A DNA stretch of 64,000 nt, taken from positions 62,001 to 126,000 of the forward strand of contig CAVSPO010000036.1 of the NCBI GenBank assembly GCA_963730005.1, in the 5' to 3' direction. The position numbers and the translations under genes are program-made. Each line of letters begins with the position of its first letter. The first letter of the stretch is position 1. Shown here in pieces: positions 8,855-17,235 of this stretch. This DNA comes from CAVSPO01 sp963730005 (GTDB lineage Bacteria > Actinomycetota > Actinomycetes > Propionibacteriales > Propionibacteriaceae). The notes beneath the pieces were generated by a model. It was given only the letters and a program-made list of their open reading frames with translations. It was not told the origin of the DNA and made no database searches.

Positions 8855-8994
8855 CAGGCGGCCCTCCTGCCCCAGTTCGTAAGATGCCACCCCGGATCGC
8901 TGTCGCCGCGGCATCGTGACGTATTGTCGCACACCCCCTGAAACCGCCGGCTGAGGCACCCTCCTCGGGACGAGCCGGGGTAGGTGTGCGGTCC

Positions 8995-9000
8995 TAGGCT
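8995..9000 (+). promoter_or_regulatory. -10 element, leaderless
   Basis: TAGGCT, six bases, then GTG at 9007. The spacing predicts a leaderless transcript and supports GTG 9007 over the in-frame GTG at 9001. Confidence 0.5.
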
Positions 9001-9006
9001 GTGATC

Positions 9007-9654
9007 GTGTCTGATTCCTTCGCCCAGCGCGAGCGTCACCTGTTGTGCGACCTCCTCGACCAGGTAGGCCCCGACGCCGCCACCCTGTGTGAGGGATGGG
9101 ACTGCTACGCCCTGGTCTCCCACCTGTGGGTGCGGGAGACGGATCCCCTTGCCCTGCCAGGCATTGCAGTGAGCGCCTTGTCTGCTCTGACAGAAAAGAG
9201 AATGCGTCGCTGCCGGCAACGCCACACCTACACCAACCTCGTTGAGCTCGTGCGGCGCGGCCCAGCGCGCTACTCACCGTTTTCCCTGCCAGGTGTCGAT
9301 GCGCAGGCCAACTCGCTGGAGTACTTCGTCCATCACGAGGACGTTCGGCGCGCCGTCGATCCGACGGCCGGTCCACGTGCGCTGGCCAGCCCAGACAGCG
9401 GTCTGCTGTGGGCACGGTTGCCCGCGATGGGAGCACTGCTGCTGAGGGATGGTCGCGACAAGGCCGGGATCGGTGTAATCGTGGAACACCGCGACGCCGA
9501 CGGGTTGCGGCAGCACCGGCTGCGGTCGGGTACTCCGATTGTCACGATCACCGGCCAACCGGGTGAGATCTGGCTGTGGCTCTACGGTCGACGCCCAGTT
9601 GCCCGGGTCGAGCTGACCGGGACTGCCCAAGCGCTGGCTGAGTTCACCGCCTGA
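9007..9654 (+). CDS. TIGR03085-type metal-binding (DinB-like) protein
   Basis: Protein of 215 aa related to the actinobacterial TIGR03085 branch of the DinB/maleylpyruvate isomerase-like four-helix proteins. It starts SDSFAQRERHLLCDLL, has the CEGWDCYALVSHLWVRE segment typical of the N-terminal helical domain, and EYFVHHEDVRRA, whose two histidines probably bind a divalent metal. The C-terminal part contains GEIWLWLYGRRP, also typical of this branch. The reaction is unknown; mycothiol-linked chemistry is only suggested by distant relatives. Its stop codon directly abuts the stop of the convergent guaA. Confidence 0.75.
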   Translation: MSDSFAQRERHLLCDLLDQVGPDAATLCEGWDCYALVSHLWVRETDPLALPGIAVSALSALTEKRMRRCRQRHTYTNLVELVRRGPARYSPFSLPGVDAQANSLEYFVHHEDVRRAVDPTAGPRALASPDSGLLWARLPAMGALLLRDGRDKAGIGVIVEHRDADGLRQHRLRSGTPIVTITGQPGEIWLWLYGRRPVARVELTGTAQALAEFTA

Positions 9655-11226
9655 TCACTCCCACTCGATGGTGCCCGGTGGTTTCGATGTGATGTCCAGG
9701 ACCACGCGATTGACGTCGCGCACCTCGTTGGTGATGCGGGTGCTGATCCGCTCCAGCAGCTCGTTGGGCAGGCGCGACCAATCCGCGGTCATCGCGTCCT
9801 CGCTCGCCACTGGCCGCAGCACCACCGGGTGACCGTAGGTGCGTGCGTCGCCCTGGACACCGACGCTACGGATGTCGGCCAACAGCACCACCGGGAACTG
9901 CCAGACTTCGCGTTCCAGGCCGGAGTTGAAGAGTTCTTCCCGGGCGATCGCGTCCGCCTCACGCAGGATGTCCAGACGCTCGCGAGTGACCTCGCCGATG
10001 ATGCGGATACCCAGACCGGGCCCGGGGAACGGCTGACGCCACACCATCTCGTGCGGCAGGCCGAGCTCCTCACCGACAGCCCGCACCTCGTCCTTGAACA
10101 GGCTGCGCAGCGGTTCGATGAGGGTGAACTGCAGGTCATCGGGAAGCCCGCCGACATTGTGATGGCTCTTGATGTTGGCCGCGCCTTCGCCCACACCCGA
10201 CTCGACGACATCGGGATACAGGGTGCCCTGGACGAGGAATTCAATGTCCTCGACGTCGTCGATCTCGCGGACGGTCTGTTCGAAGACCCGGATGAATTCG
10301 CGCCCGATGACCTTGCGTTTCGTCTCCGGGTCGCTCACCCCCGCGAGCTCGCGCAGGAACTGCTCCTCGGCGTCAGCCACCACCAATCTGATCCCGGTGA
10401 TTCGGACGAAGTCCTCCTTGACCTGCTCGCGCTCCCCCTTACGCAGCAGACCGTGGTCGACGAACGCGCAGGTGAGCTGGTCACCGACGGCCCGGTGCAC
10501 GAGAGCAGCGGCCACGGCCGAGTCGACCCCGCCCGACAGCGCGCACAAGACCTGCTTCTCACCCACCTGTTCGCGGATCGCGGCGACGGACTCCTCCACG
10601 ATGTTGGCCGGCGTCCAGTCGGGGGTGATGCCGGCGATGTCGTAGAGGAACTGCTGGAGCACCTGCTGTCCGTGCTCGGTGTGCAGCACCTCCGGGTGCC
10701 ACTGGACGCCAGCGTGGCGACGCCGGCCATCCTCGAACGCGGCCACCGGGGCGCCCGCCGTGTGAGCCAGGATGGTGAAGCCCTCGGGCGCGGCGTACAC
10801 GGAGTCTCCGTGGCTCATCCAGGTGGAGAAGGTGTTGGGCAGTCCGTCCAGCAGCACGCCGTGGGCATCCACGACGGTGGGCGTACGCCCGAACTCGGAC
10901 AGCCCAGTCCGGGCCACGTCGCCGCCCAGTGCACGTGCCATGGCCTGGAAGCCGTAGCAGATGCCAAAAACGGGGACGCCCAGGTCGAAGAGCGCACGGT
11001 CAACCTGCGGGGCGCCCTCCGCGTACACCGATTGGGGGCCGCCGGACAGGATGATGGCCGCGGGCTTCAGTGCTGCCAAGGCAGACACTGACGCCGTGTG
11101 CGGCGCGACCTCGGAGTACACCCGCGCCTCACGGACGCGGCGGGCGATGAGTTGGGCGTACTGTGCTCCGAAATCGATGACGAGCACTGGTGCGTGTTGA
11201 GCCTGCACGCTGTCGACGAGGGTCAT
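9655..11226 (-). CDS. guaA: GMP synthase (glutamine-hydrolysing)
   Basis: Converts XMP, ATP and glutamine to GMP (523 aa, full length). The N-terminal class I glutamine amidotransferase has its nucleophile in FGICYGFQAMA and the His-Glu pair in GVQWHPEVLHT. The ATP pyrophosphatase P-loop is ALSGGVDSAVAAAL and the dimerisation domain ends KPPGTIEWE, the expected C-terminus. The start is the ATG at 11224-11226, preceded by a leaderless-type -10. It appears to be transcribed alone: the upstream gene gatB ends 49 bases before it. Confidence 0.97.
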   Translation of the reverse strand: MTLVDSVQAQHAPVLVIDFGAQYAQLIARRVREARVYSEVAPHTASVSALAALKPAAIILSGGPQSVYAEGAPQVDRALFDLGVPVFGICYGFQAMARALGGDVARTGLSEFGRTPTVVDAHGVLLDGLPNTFSTWMSHGDSVYAAPEGFTILAHTAGAPVAAFEDGRRRHAGVQWHPEVLHTEHGQQVLQQFLYDIAGITPDWTPANIVEESVAAIREQVGEKQVLCALSGGVDSAVAAALVHRAVGDQLTCAFVDHGLLRKGEREQVKEDFVRITGIRLVVADAEEQFLRELAGVSDPETKRKVIGREFIRVFEQTVREIDDVEDIEFLVQGTLYPDVVESGVGEGAANIKSHHNVGGLPDDLQFTLIEPLRSLFKDEVRAVGEELGLPHEMVWRQPFPGPGLGIRIIGEVTRERLDILREADAIAREELFNSGLEREVWQFPVVLLADIRSVGVQGDARTYGHPVVLRPVASEDAMTADWSRLPNELLERISTRITNEVRDVNRVVLDITSKPPGTIEWE

Positions 11227-11233
11227 GAACGGG

Positions 11234-11239
11234 AGTCTA
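11234..11239 (-). promoter_or_regulatory. -10 element of guaA (leaderless)
   Basis: On the minus strand TAGACT is followed by CCCGTTC and then the guaA ATG, a 7-base gap predicting a transcript that starts at the initiation codon. It lies between gatB and guaA, so guaA has its own promoter. Confidence 0.55.
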
Positions 11240-11274
11240 ATGGCGTCGCAGCACCCTCGACTCCCGTCGCTTCG

Positions 11275-12789
11275 TCAGCGGCTCGTGAGCCTCTCCAGGA
11301 TCAGTTCCCGAACCCTGGCAGCGTCAGCCTTGCCTTCCAGTTGCTTCATGACGTCGCCGATCAGCGCTCCGGCGGCCTGCAGCTTGCCGTCGCGGATCTT
11401 GGCAGCCACCGCGGGATTGGCGGCAATGGCGGCATCCACGGCAGCGCCCAGCGCACCGTCGTCGCTCACCACGCTCAACCCACGCGCCTGGATCACCCGT
11501 TCCGGTTCCCCTTCGCCCGCCAACACACCCTCGAGCACCTGGCGGGCCAGCTTGTCGTTGATGCGTCCACTGTCAACCAGTGCCTGCACCGCAGCTACCT
11601 GCGTCGGTGTGATGGGCACCTCATCCAGGGTGGCGTCGTGCTCATTCGCATGACGGGCCAACTCCCCCAGCCACCACTTCTTGGCAGCCGCGGCCGCACA
11701 GCCGGCGGCCACGGTTGCTTCGATCAGCTCCAGGGCGCCTTCGGTGGCGAGGATGTCACCGAACTCACGCTCGGTGAAGCCCCAGTCCTGCGTCAACCGC
11801 TTGCGGCGGACGCTGGGTGGCTCCGGCAGTGTGGCGCGCAACTCCTCCACCCACTCCGGACTCGGCGCCACCGGCACCAGATCGGGCTCGGGGAAGTAGC
11901 GGTAATCCTCGGCCTGTTCCTTGGAACGGCCAGCGGTGGTGAAACCGCCGGCGTCGTTCCACATCCGGGTCTCCTGCTTCACCCGGCCACCGGACTTCAG
12001 GACTGCCCCCTGCCGGCAGATCTCGTAGCGCACGGCCGCCTCGACCGACTTCAACGAGTTGATGTTCTTGGTCTCGGTGCGAGTCCCCAGTTGTGTCGAC
12101 CCCCGAGGCATCAAGGACAGGTTGGCGTCGCAACGCATGTGCCCATGCTCCATGCGGGCGTCCGAGACTCCCAGCGCGCGCATCGAATCGCGCAGGAAGC
12201 TGAGGTATTCACGAGCCACTTCCGGGGCCCTGGCGCCGGTGTCCAGAACCGGTTTGGTGACGATCTCCATCAGCGGATGACAGGCACGGTTGTAGTCCAC
12301 CAGCGAGTGATCCGCGCCATGAATGCGCCCCGCGCCGCCGACGTGGGTGAGCTTGCCGGCGTCCTCTTCCATGTGCACGCGCTCGATCGGCACCGCGTAG
12401 GTCTGCCCGTCGAGTTCCAGCTCGACGTGGCCGTCGAAACAGATCGGCTCGTCGGACTGGCTGATCTGGTAGTTCTTCGACATGTCCGGGTAGAAGTAGT
12501 TCTTCCTGGCCAGCCGGCACCACCGCGCAATCGAGCAGTTCAGACTGAGCCCGATCCGGATGGCAGATTCGACGGCCGCCCTGTTCAGCACCGGCAACGC
12601 GCCGGGCAGGCCGAGGCACACCGGGCAGGTATGGCTGTTCGGTGCACCGCCGAACTCGGTGCTGCACCCACACCACATCTTCGACTTGGTGCTCAGCTCG
12701 ACGTGCACCTCGAGCCCGATGACAGGCTCGTAGAGGGCCAGCACCTCGTCGTAATCGAGGACTTCATCCCTGGAGTAGTCGACGCTCAC
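11275..12789 (-). CDS. gatB: Asp-tRNA(Asn)/Glu-tRNA(Gln) amidotransferase subunit B
   Basis: tRNA-binding and kinase subunit of GatCAB, which converts misacylated Glu-tRNA(Gln) and/or Asp-tRNA(Asn) to the correct amides (504 aa). Seen: VIGLEVHVEL, the four-cysteine zinc site (CGCSTEF ... CPVCLG), KNYFYPDMSKNYQISQ, the TETKNINS strand, and a C-terminal YqeY-like tail domain rich in Ala/Glu. It starts at GTG 12789, overlapping the gatA stop as GTGA. Last gene of gatC-gatA-gatB. Confidence 0.96.
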   Translation of the reverse strand: MSVDYSRDEVLDYDEVLALYEPVIGLEVHVELSTKSKMWCGCSTEFGGAPNSHTCPVCLGLPGALPVLNRAAVESAIRIGLSLNCSIARWCRLARKNYFYPDMSKNYQISQSDEPICFDGHVELELDGQTYAVPIERVHMEEDAGKLTHVGGAGRIHGADHSLVDYNRACHPLMEIVTKPVLDTGARAPEVAREYLSFLRDSMRALGVSDARMEHGHMRCDANLSLMPRGSTQLGTRTETKNINSLKSVEAAVRYEICRQGAVLKSGGRVKQETRMWNDAGGFTTAGRSKEQAEDYRYFPEPDLVPVAPSPEWVEELRATLPEPPSVRRKRLTQDWGFTEREFGDILATEGALELIEATVAAGCAAAAAKKWWLGELARHANEHDATLDEVPITPTQVAAVQALVDSGRINDKLARQVLEGVLAGEGEPERVIQARGLSVVSDDGALGAAVDAAIAANPAVAAKIRDGKLQAAGALIGDVMKQLEGKADAARVRELILERLTSR

Positions 12790-14315
12790 TTGCTCACCAC
12801 CAAAGAATTGTTGAGGGCAGGGATGCGGGCCCAACCGGGCGCCCCCCACCGGGACTCCAGTTCGCGTTCCAGGGCGGCACCCACCAGATAGATCCGATCG
12901 TCAGCCAAGGCCGGGGCCATCACCTGGAACCCCACCGGCAGGCCGTCCTCGGGGGCAAGCCCGCAGGGGAACGAGCCTGCGGACACACCGGCCATGTTCG
13001 TCGGGATGGTGCACAGATCTGCCTTGTACATGGCCAGCAGGTCATCGGTGCGTTCCCCGAGCCTGAACGCGGTGCTGGGGGTGGTCGGGCTGACCAGGAC
13101 ATCGCACTGCTCGAAAGCGGCCTCGAAGTCCCTCCGGATCAGGGTGCGCACCTTCTGCGCCGACCCGTAGTAGGCGTCGTAATAGCCAGCCGACAGCGCA
13201 TAAGTGCCCAGGATGACCCGACGCTTGGCTTCTGCCCCGAACCCGGCACCGCGGGTGAGGTTCATCATGGTTTCAGTCCCGTTGTTGCCGTCGTCGCCGA
13301 CCCGCAGCCCGTAACGCACGCCGTCATAGCGGGCCAGATTGCTGCTGATCTCCGCGGGCATGATCAGGTAATAGGCGGCCAGTGCGTGCCTGAAGTTGGG
13401 GCAGCTCACCTCGACAACCTCGGCCCCGGCCTGCACCAGCGCGGCCACGCCTTCCTGGAAGCGTTGCTCGACACCCGGTGCGTAGCCCTCACCGCCCAGC
13501 TCCCGCACGACCCCGATACGCAGCCCCGAGACGTCCCCGGATCGCGCTGCCCCCACCACATCGGGCACCGGGGCATCGATCGACGTGGAGTCGAACGGAT
13601 CATGACCGGCGATCACCTGGTGCAGCAGTGCGGTGTCCAGCACGTTGCGGGCACAGGGGCCCGGCTGATCGAGGCTGGAGGCCATCGCAATCACGCCGTG
13701 CCGGGAAGCCTGCCCGTAGGTGGGTTTGACGCCTACCGTGCCGGTCAGGGCAGCGGGCTGCCGGATGGAACCGCCCGTGTCCGTGCCCAGTGCCAGTGGT
13801 GCCTCAAAGGCGGCGAGCGCAGCCGCGGACCCCCCACCCGAGCCGCCCGGCACCCGGTCGAGATCCCAAGGGTTGCGGGAGGGGCCGAAATAGCTCGTCT
13901 CCGTGGACGAACCCATCGCGAACTCGTCCAGGTTGGTCTTGCCCAGGATCACCAGACCGGCGTCCAGCAGGCGCTGCACGATGGTGCCGTTGTAGGGCGG
14001 AATCCAGTTGTCGAGAATGTGCGAAGCCGCAGTCGTGCGCATCCCCTTGGTGCAGTAGAGGTCCTTGACTGCCACCGGCACTCCCGCCAACGGCGAGAGT
14101 TGCTCACCCGCTGCGAGCCTGGCGTCGACAGCACGGGCCGCGGTCAGCGCCGCCTCACGGTCAACGGTGATGAACGCGTTCACCTGGGCGTCCACCGCAT
14201 CGATCTGATCCAGAAACATGCTGGTGACCTGCTCGGAGGTCAACTCGCCGGAACGGATGCGCTCGGCCAGGTCGGCGGCGGTGGCGGTGAGGATTGCGGA
14301 CGCGTCGGGGCTCAT
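12786..14315 (-). CDS. gatA: Asp-tRNA(Asn)/Glu-tRNA(Gln) amidotransferase subunit A
   Basis: Amidase subunit that releases ammonia from glutamine for the transamidation (509 aa). The Ser-cisSer-Lys triad is visible: lysine in VPVAVKDLYCTKG, and the serines in PGGSGGGSAAALAAF and LGTDTGGSIRQPA. The start is the ATG at 14315 with a GAGGAG Shine-Dalgarno ten bases upstream, overlapping the gatC TGA (ATGA). Confidence 0.97.
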   Translation of the reverse strand: MSPDASAILTATAADLAERIRSGELTSEQVTSMFLDQIDAVDAQVNAFITVDREAALTAARAVDARLAAGEQLSPLAGVPVAVKDLYCTKGMRTTAASHILDNWIPPYNGTIVQRLLDAGLVILGKTNLDEFAMGSSTETSYFGPSRNPWDLDRVPGGSGGGSAAALAAFEAPLALGTDTGGSIRQPAALTGTVGVKPTYGQASRHGVIAMASSLDQPGPCARNVLDTALLHQVIAGHDPFDSTSIDAPVPDVVGAARSGDVSGLRIGVVRELGGEGYAPGVEQRFQEGVAALVQAGAEVVEVSCPNFRHALAAYYLIMPAEISSNLARYDGVRYGLRVGDDGNNGTETMMNLTRGAGFGAEAKRRVILGTYALSAGYYDAYYGSAQKVRTLIRRDFEAAFEQCDVLVSPTTPSTAFRLGERTDDLLAMYKADLCTIPTNMAGVSAGSFPCGLAPEDGLPVGFQVMAPALADDRIYLVGAALERELESRWGAPGWARIPALNNSLVVSK

Positions 14316-14614
14316 GCTTCCATCTCCTCGTTCAGAATGCGGGGCACCCGGAAACAACCGTCCTCGCTGGCAGGCGCGCCGGCCAGCATCGCTTCGACCG
14401 GCCAGCTGGGACCGAGTTCGTCCTCGCGAAACACGTTCGTCAACGCAACCGCATGCGAGGTGGGCGGAATGTCCTGTTTGGCCACTTCGCTCACCGTGGC
14501 GACCGCGTTCAGGATGACATCGAGCTCGGGCGCCAACGCTGTCAGTTCCTCGTCAGTGAGGGCGATGCGTGCCAGGTCCGCCAGACGGGCCACGTCCTGG
14601 GGTGTCAAACCCAC
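14312..14614 (-). CDS. gatC: Asp-tRNA(Asn)/Glu-tRNA(Gln) amidotransferase subunit C
   Basis: Small subunit (100 aa) that wraps around GatA and GatB and holds the complex together. Family features are LTPQDVARLADLARIALTDE at the start, the ILNAVATVSEV helix and DELGPSW / FRVPRIL at the end. The GTG at 14614 is supported by AAGGAG eight bases upstream. A TAGTAT at 14654-14659 (minus) could be a local -10 for gatCAB, with a leader of roughly 30 bases; this is weaker than the leaderless sites. Confidence 0.95.
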   Translation of the reverse strand: MGLTPQDVARLADLARIALTDEELTALAPELDVILNAVATVSEVAKQDIPPTSHAVALTNVFREDELGPSWPVEAMLAGAPASEDGCFRVPRILNEEMEA

Positions 14615-14719
14615 TGTGGTTCTCCTTTCCAGGGCCGCAGCCCCGACCGCCACATACTAGTGGCACTGCCCATCAGAACACCGCTCTGGTCCGGCAGCGG
14701 GTGGACCGGTTTGTTGGCG

Positions 14720-14938
14720 TCACAGCCCCATCAGGAGGCGATAGAAGTACCGGCCCAGCAGCACGACCACCACCAGGGCCACCGTGAAGATCGCTGAGGT
14801 CCACACCCGCAAACGCTTCTTCTGGGCGGTGCTGATCACGTTGACGGGGCCCCACTCCCCCACGTTGGGACGCGCGCGCACCGGGGCACTCCCGTCCAGG
14901 TTCAGGTCACTGAACATCAGGCTCCACAGCTTGCGCAC
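14720..14938 (-). CDS. Small single-span membrane protein, unknown function
   Basis: 72 aa: a hydrophilic N-terminal half (SDLNLDGSAPVRAR, STAQKKRLRVW), then one strong membrane helix around residues 47-66 (IFTVALVVVVLLGRYFY) and a very short tail, so probably an N-in single-pass protein. GTG 14938 is supported by a TAGGAT -10 six bases upstream, predicting a leaderless mRNA. It sits between the MetE-like gene and gatC, where many actinobacteria carry ligA. I do not recognise the family. Confidence 0.65.
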   Translation of the reverse strand: MRKLWSLMFSDLNLDGSAPVRARPNVGEWGPVNVISTAQKKRLRVWTSAIFTVALVVVVLLGRYFYRLLMGL

Positions 14939-14944
14939 GCCCCG

Positions 14945-14950
14945 ATCCTA
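14945..14950 (-). promoter_or_regulatory. -10 element of the small membrane protein gene (leaderless)
   Basis: Minus-strand TAGGAT, six bases, then GTG 14938. The first three bases of the hexamer are also the TAG stop codon of the preceding MetE-like gene. Confidence 0.5.
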
Positions 14951-15949
14951 GCGATCGGCGAACAGCTGCTCGTCCACCAGCCCCGCAGCCTGGCGCAAGT
15001 TGTTGAACAGGGTGGTGACATCGGGGGGCTGCCAGCCGGCCAGTCCACACGCGGGAGTGAGCGAAACGCCGGCCATCACAATCGCCGGGGCCAGCTCGAG
15101 CGGCCGCAGCAGAGACAGTGTGCGGCGAACAAGCTCGTCGGTGGGGGTTGGCCTGCCCTGGGCTGTGGGTGCCACTCCCAGCCAGAGGTGATCACCAGCT
15201 TCGAGACTCTTGCTGATCTGGTCCCATTGAGCCGTGTTGATCAGCGCAGCATCCAAGCTGAAAGTGCTGACGCCCGCTCGCCGAACCAGCTCGATCTCCA
15301 GGCCTGCGGCGCAGCAGTGCAGGAGGACATCCTGCACCGCGGCAACCGATCGGGTGGCATCCACCACACGCCGGAGCCCGTCGACAAGCTCGTAGCGGTC
15401 GATCGCTCGATGCCGGGCATATCCTGAAGCCGTCGGCACCCGCCCGGCCAGCACGCTGGGCAGCAGCGGCTCATCCAGCTGGACCACCAGCTGCACCGTG
15501 GGCAGCCGCTTGGCGAGCTCGGAGAGCGTTGTCCGCAGCCCTTCAGCCAGCGACTCGCTGATCTCGCGACGCGCACCGGCGTCGACGAGCAACTTGTCGC
15601 CCTTGCGGCGCTCAACGCTGGCGGCCAGCGTCCAGGGCCCGGCGAAACTGACCTTGAGCTGGCCCTGGAAACCGTGCGCCGTTTCTTCGAGGTCGTCGAG
15701 ATCGCGTCGCAGGGTGGCCCGGGCTCTGGCCCCGGCCCGCGAGGAGCCCGACGTCAGCCGCCAACCGGCCGGTTGCAGGTCGACGGACAGACCCGCCAGG
15801 GCTGCGCAGGCGCGACCTGTCATGTCGGCTCCCGCGCCACGGTCTGGCAGCTCGGGCAGGTAGGGCAGATCCGGTGCGCTTTCGAAGACGCTTCGCACCG
15901 CACCGGCGAAGTCGGTGCCGGGCAGCGAACCCAGGCCAGTGATGATCAT
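14948..15949 (-). CDS. MetE-like (cobalamin-independent methionine synthase C-domain/UROD-like) protein
   Basis: 333 aa, a single barrel related to the C-terminal half of MetE and to uroporphyrinogen decarboxylase folds. Seen: ITGLGSLPGTDF at the start, KVSFAGPWTLAASVE, LVVQLDEPLLPSVL, a possible zinc-ligand region DVLLHCCAAG, and MAGVSLTPACGLAGW near the end. It lacks the N-terminal MetE domain, so it is not a normal methionine synthase; orthologues (for example mycobacterial Rv3015c) sit in the same place after mnmA and their substrate is not established. ATG 15949 overlaps the mnmA stop (ATGA). A cysteine or thiol methyltransfer role is conceivable but unproven. Confidence 0.8.
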   Translation of the reverse strand: MIITGLGSLPGTDFAGAVRSVFESAPDLPYLPELPDRGAGADMTGRACAALAGLSVDLQPAGWRLTSGSSRAGARARATLRRDLDDLEETAHGFQGQLKVSFAGPWTLAASVERRKGDKLLVDAGARREISESLAEGLRTTLSELAKRLPTVQLVVQLDEPLLPSVLAGRVPTASGYARHRAIDRYELVDGLRRVVDATRSVAAVQDVLLHCCAAGLEIELVRRAGVSTFSLDAALINTAQWDQISKSLEAGDHLWLGVAPTAQGRPTPTDELVRRTLSLLRPLELAPAIVMAGVSLTPACGLAGWQPPDVTTLFNNLRQAAGLVDEQLFADR

Positions 15950-17058
15950 TGCCGCATTCCCTCCACGGGCACCGTTGTACAACTGGTGGCGCTGATGGTG
16001 GCACTGCCCACCACCCGATCCCCGTCGTACATCACCATTGCCTGACCAGGCGCCACTCCCCGAACGGGCCGGTCGAGCGCACACCGCACGAGCGGGGCCC
16101 CGTCGCGCTCCCCGACCTCGAACGTGGCCGCCAACGGCGCTCCATGGGCGCGCAGTTGGGCGAAGCCTCGCCACGGGCCGGGCACGGGGCGCTGGGTCCA
16201 GGTGGGCCGGACCCCGAGGACGCGATCTCTCAACAGTTCGTCACCAGCACCGACAGTCACCGTGTTGGTGCCGGGATCGACCCCCACCACGTAGCGGGGC
16301 TGCCCGTCGCGGGCAGGCCGGCCCAGCCGCAGGCCTCGGCGCTGACCGATGGTGAACTGGTAGTGACCGTCGTGACTGCCCACCTCTGTTCCGGCCGTGT
16401 CGACGATCCGACCTGGCCGTCGACCCATGGCCCGCGTCAGAAAGCCTGGGGTGTCCCCGTCAGGGATGAAGCAGATGTCCAACGAGTCGGGTTTGTTCGC
16501 CACCTCCAGGCCGAGGCGGAGCGCCTCCTGCCGCACCTGCACCTTCGTGGTCTCGCCGAGGGGGAACAGGCAATGTGACAGCTGGTGCTGATCCAGCACC
16601 CCCAGCACGTAGGACTGGTCCTTTGTGGTGTCGGTGGCGCGATGCAGCGACACCGAACTGCCGTCGGCACCGAGACGCGCGTAGTGCCCGGTCGCCACGG
16701 CATCGAAACCTGCCGACAGCCCCCGCTCCAGCAGGGCATGAAACTTGATCCGCCGGTTGCAGCGCAGACAGGGGTTGGGTGTCCGCCCCGCTGCGTACTC
16801 CGCCAGGAAATCGTCCACCACCTCGGAAACGAAGAGCTGTGAGAAGTCCCATACCTCGAAAGGGATGCCCAGAAGGTGGGCCACCCGACTGGCATCACGG
16901 TCTTCCACGGGGGAAGCGCAACCAGCCGTGGCATCCCACCCGGACGTCGCATCGTGCAGAGCCAGGTGAACCCCGGTCACCTGATGGCCACCAGCACGGA
17001 TGCGCGCGGCGGCCACGGCCGAGTCGACGCCCCCTGACAAGGCTGCCAGCACCCGCAT
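15946..17058 (-). CDS. mnmA: tRNA-specific 2-thiouridylase
   Basis: Thiolates U34 of tRNA-Lys, -Glu and -Gln in the cytoplasm (370 aa). PP-loop LSGGVDSAVAAARI at the N-terminus, the first catalytic cysteine in TPNPCLRCNRRIKF and the second in SLDICFIPDGDTPGF; ATGHYARLG and QFTIGQRRGL are also diagnostic. ATG 17058 is chosen because a GGAAGGAG lies about seven bases upstream. It leads the mnmA / MetE-like pair. Confidence 0.95.
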   Translation of the reverse strand: MRVLAALSGGVDSAVAAARIRAGGHQVTGVHLALHDATSGWDATAGCASPVEDRDASRVAHLLGIPFEVWDFSQLFVSEVVDDFLAEYAAGRTPNPCLRCNRRIKFHALLERGLSAGFDAVATGHYARLGADGSSVSLHRATDTTKDQSYVLGVLDQHQLSHCLFPLGETTKVQVRQEALRLGLEVANKPDSLDICFIPDGDTPGFLTRAMGRRPGRIVDTAGTEVGSHDGHYQFTIGQRRGLRLGRPARDGQPRYVVGVDPGTNTVTVGAGDELLRDRVLGVRPTWTQRPVPGPWRGFAQLRAHGAPLAATFEVGERDGAPLVRCALDRPVRGVAPGQAMVMYDGDRVVGSATISATSCTTVPVEGMRQ

Positions 17059-17088
17059 CCGCACTCCTTCCACAGCACCGTGGCGTCG

Positions 17089-17094
17089 AGTCTA
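17089..17094 (-). promoter_or_regulatory. Candidate -10 for mnmA
   Basis: Minus-strand TAGACT about 30 bases upstream of the mnmA ATG, leaving a short leader that contains the GGAAGGAG ribosome-binding site. Unlike the leaderless sites, spacing here fits a conventional leader. Confidence 0.35.
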
Positions 17095-17235
17095 TGCGCA
17101 CGCGGAAGGCCTTCAGCGTGGCGGGACTGGGACCGCAGGGGGCCACCGTGTATCGTCTGCAAGGCCCATCAAGAATGCGACGCGCCACCGCACGAAGGGC
17201 AACAATGCTTGACAACATGAAGGAAGCGAGACGCA

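Noticed and set aside
8855..9006. Tryptophan attenuator or leader peptide before trpE
   Set aside because: No short frame with adjacent Trp codons and no clear terminator/antiterminator pair; the region may still hold an unrecognised promoter.
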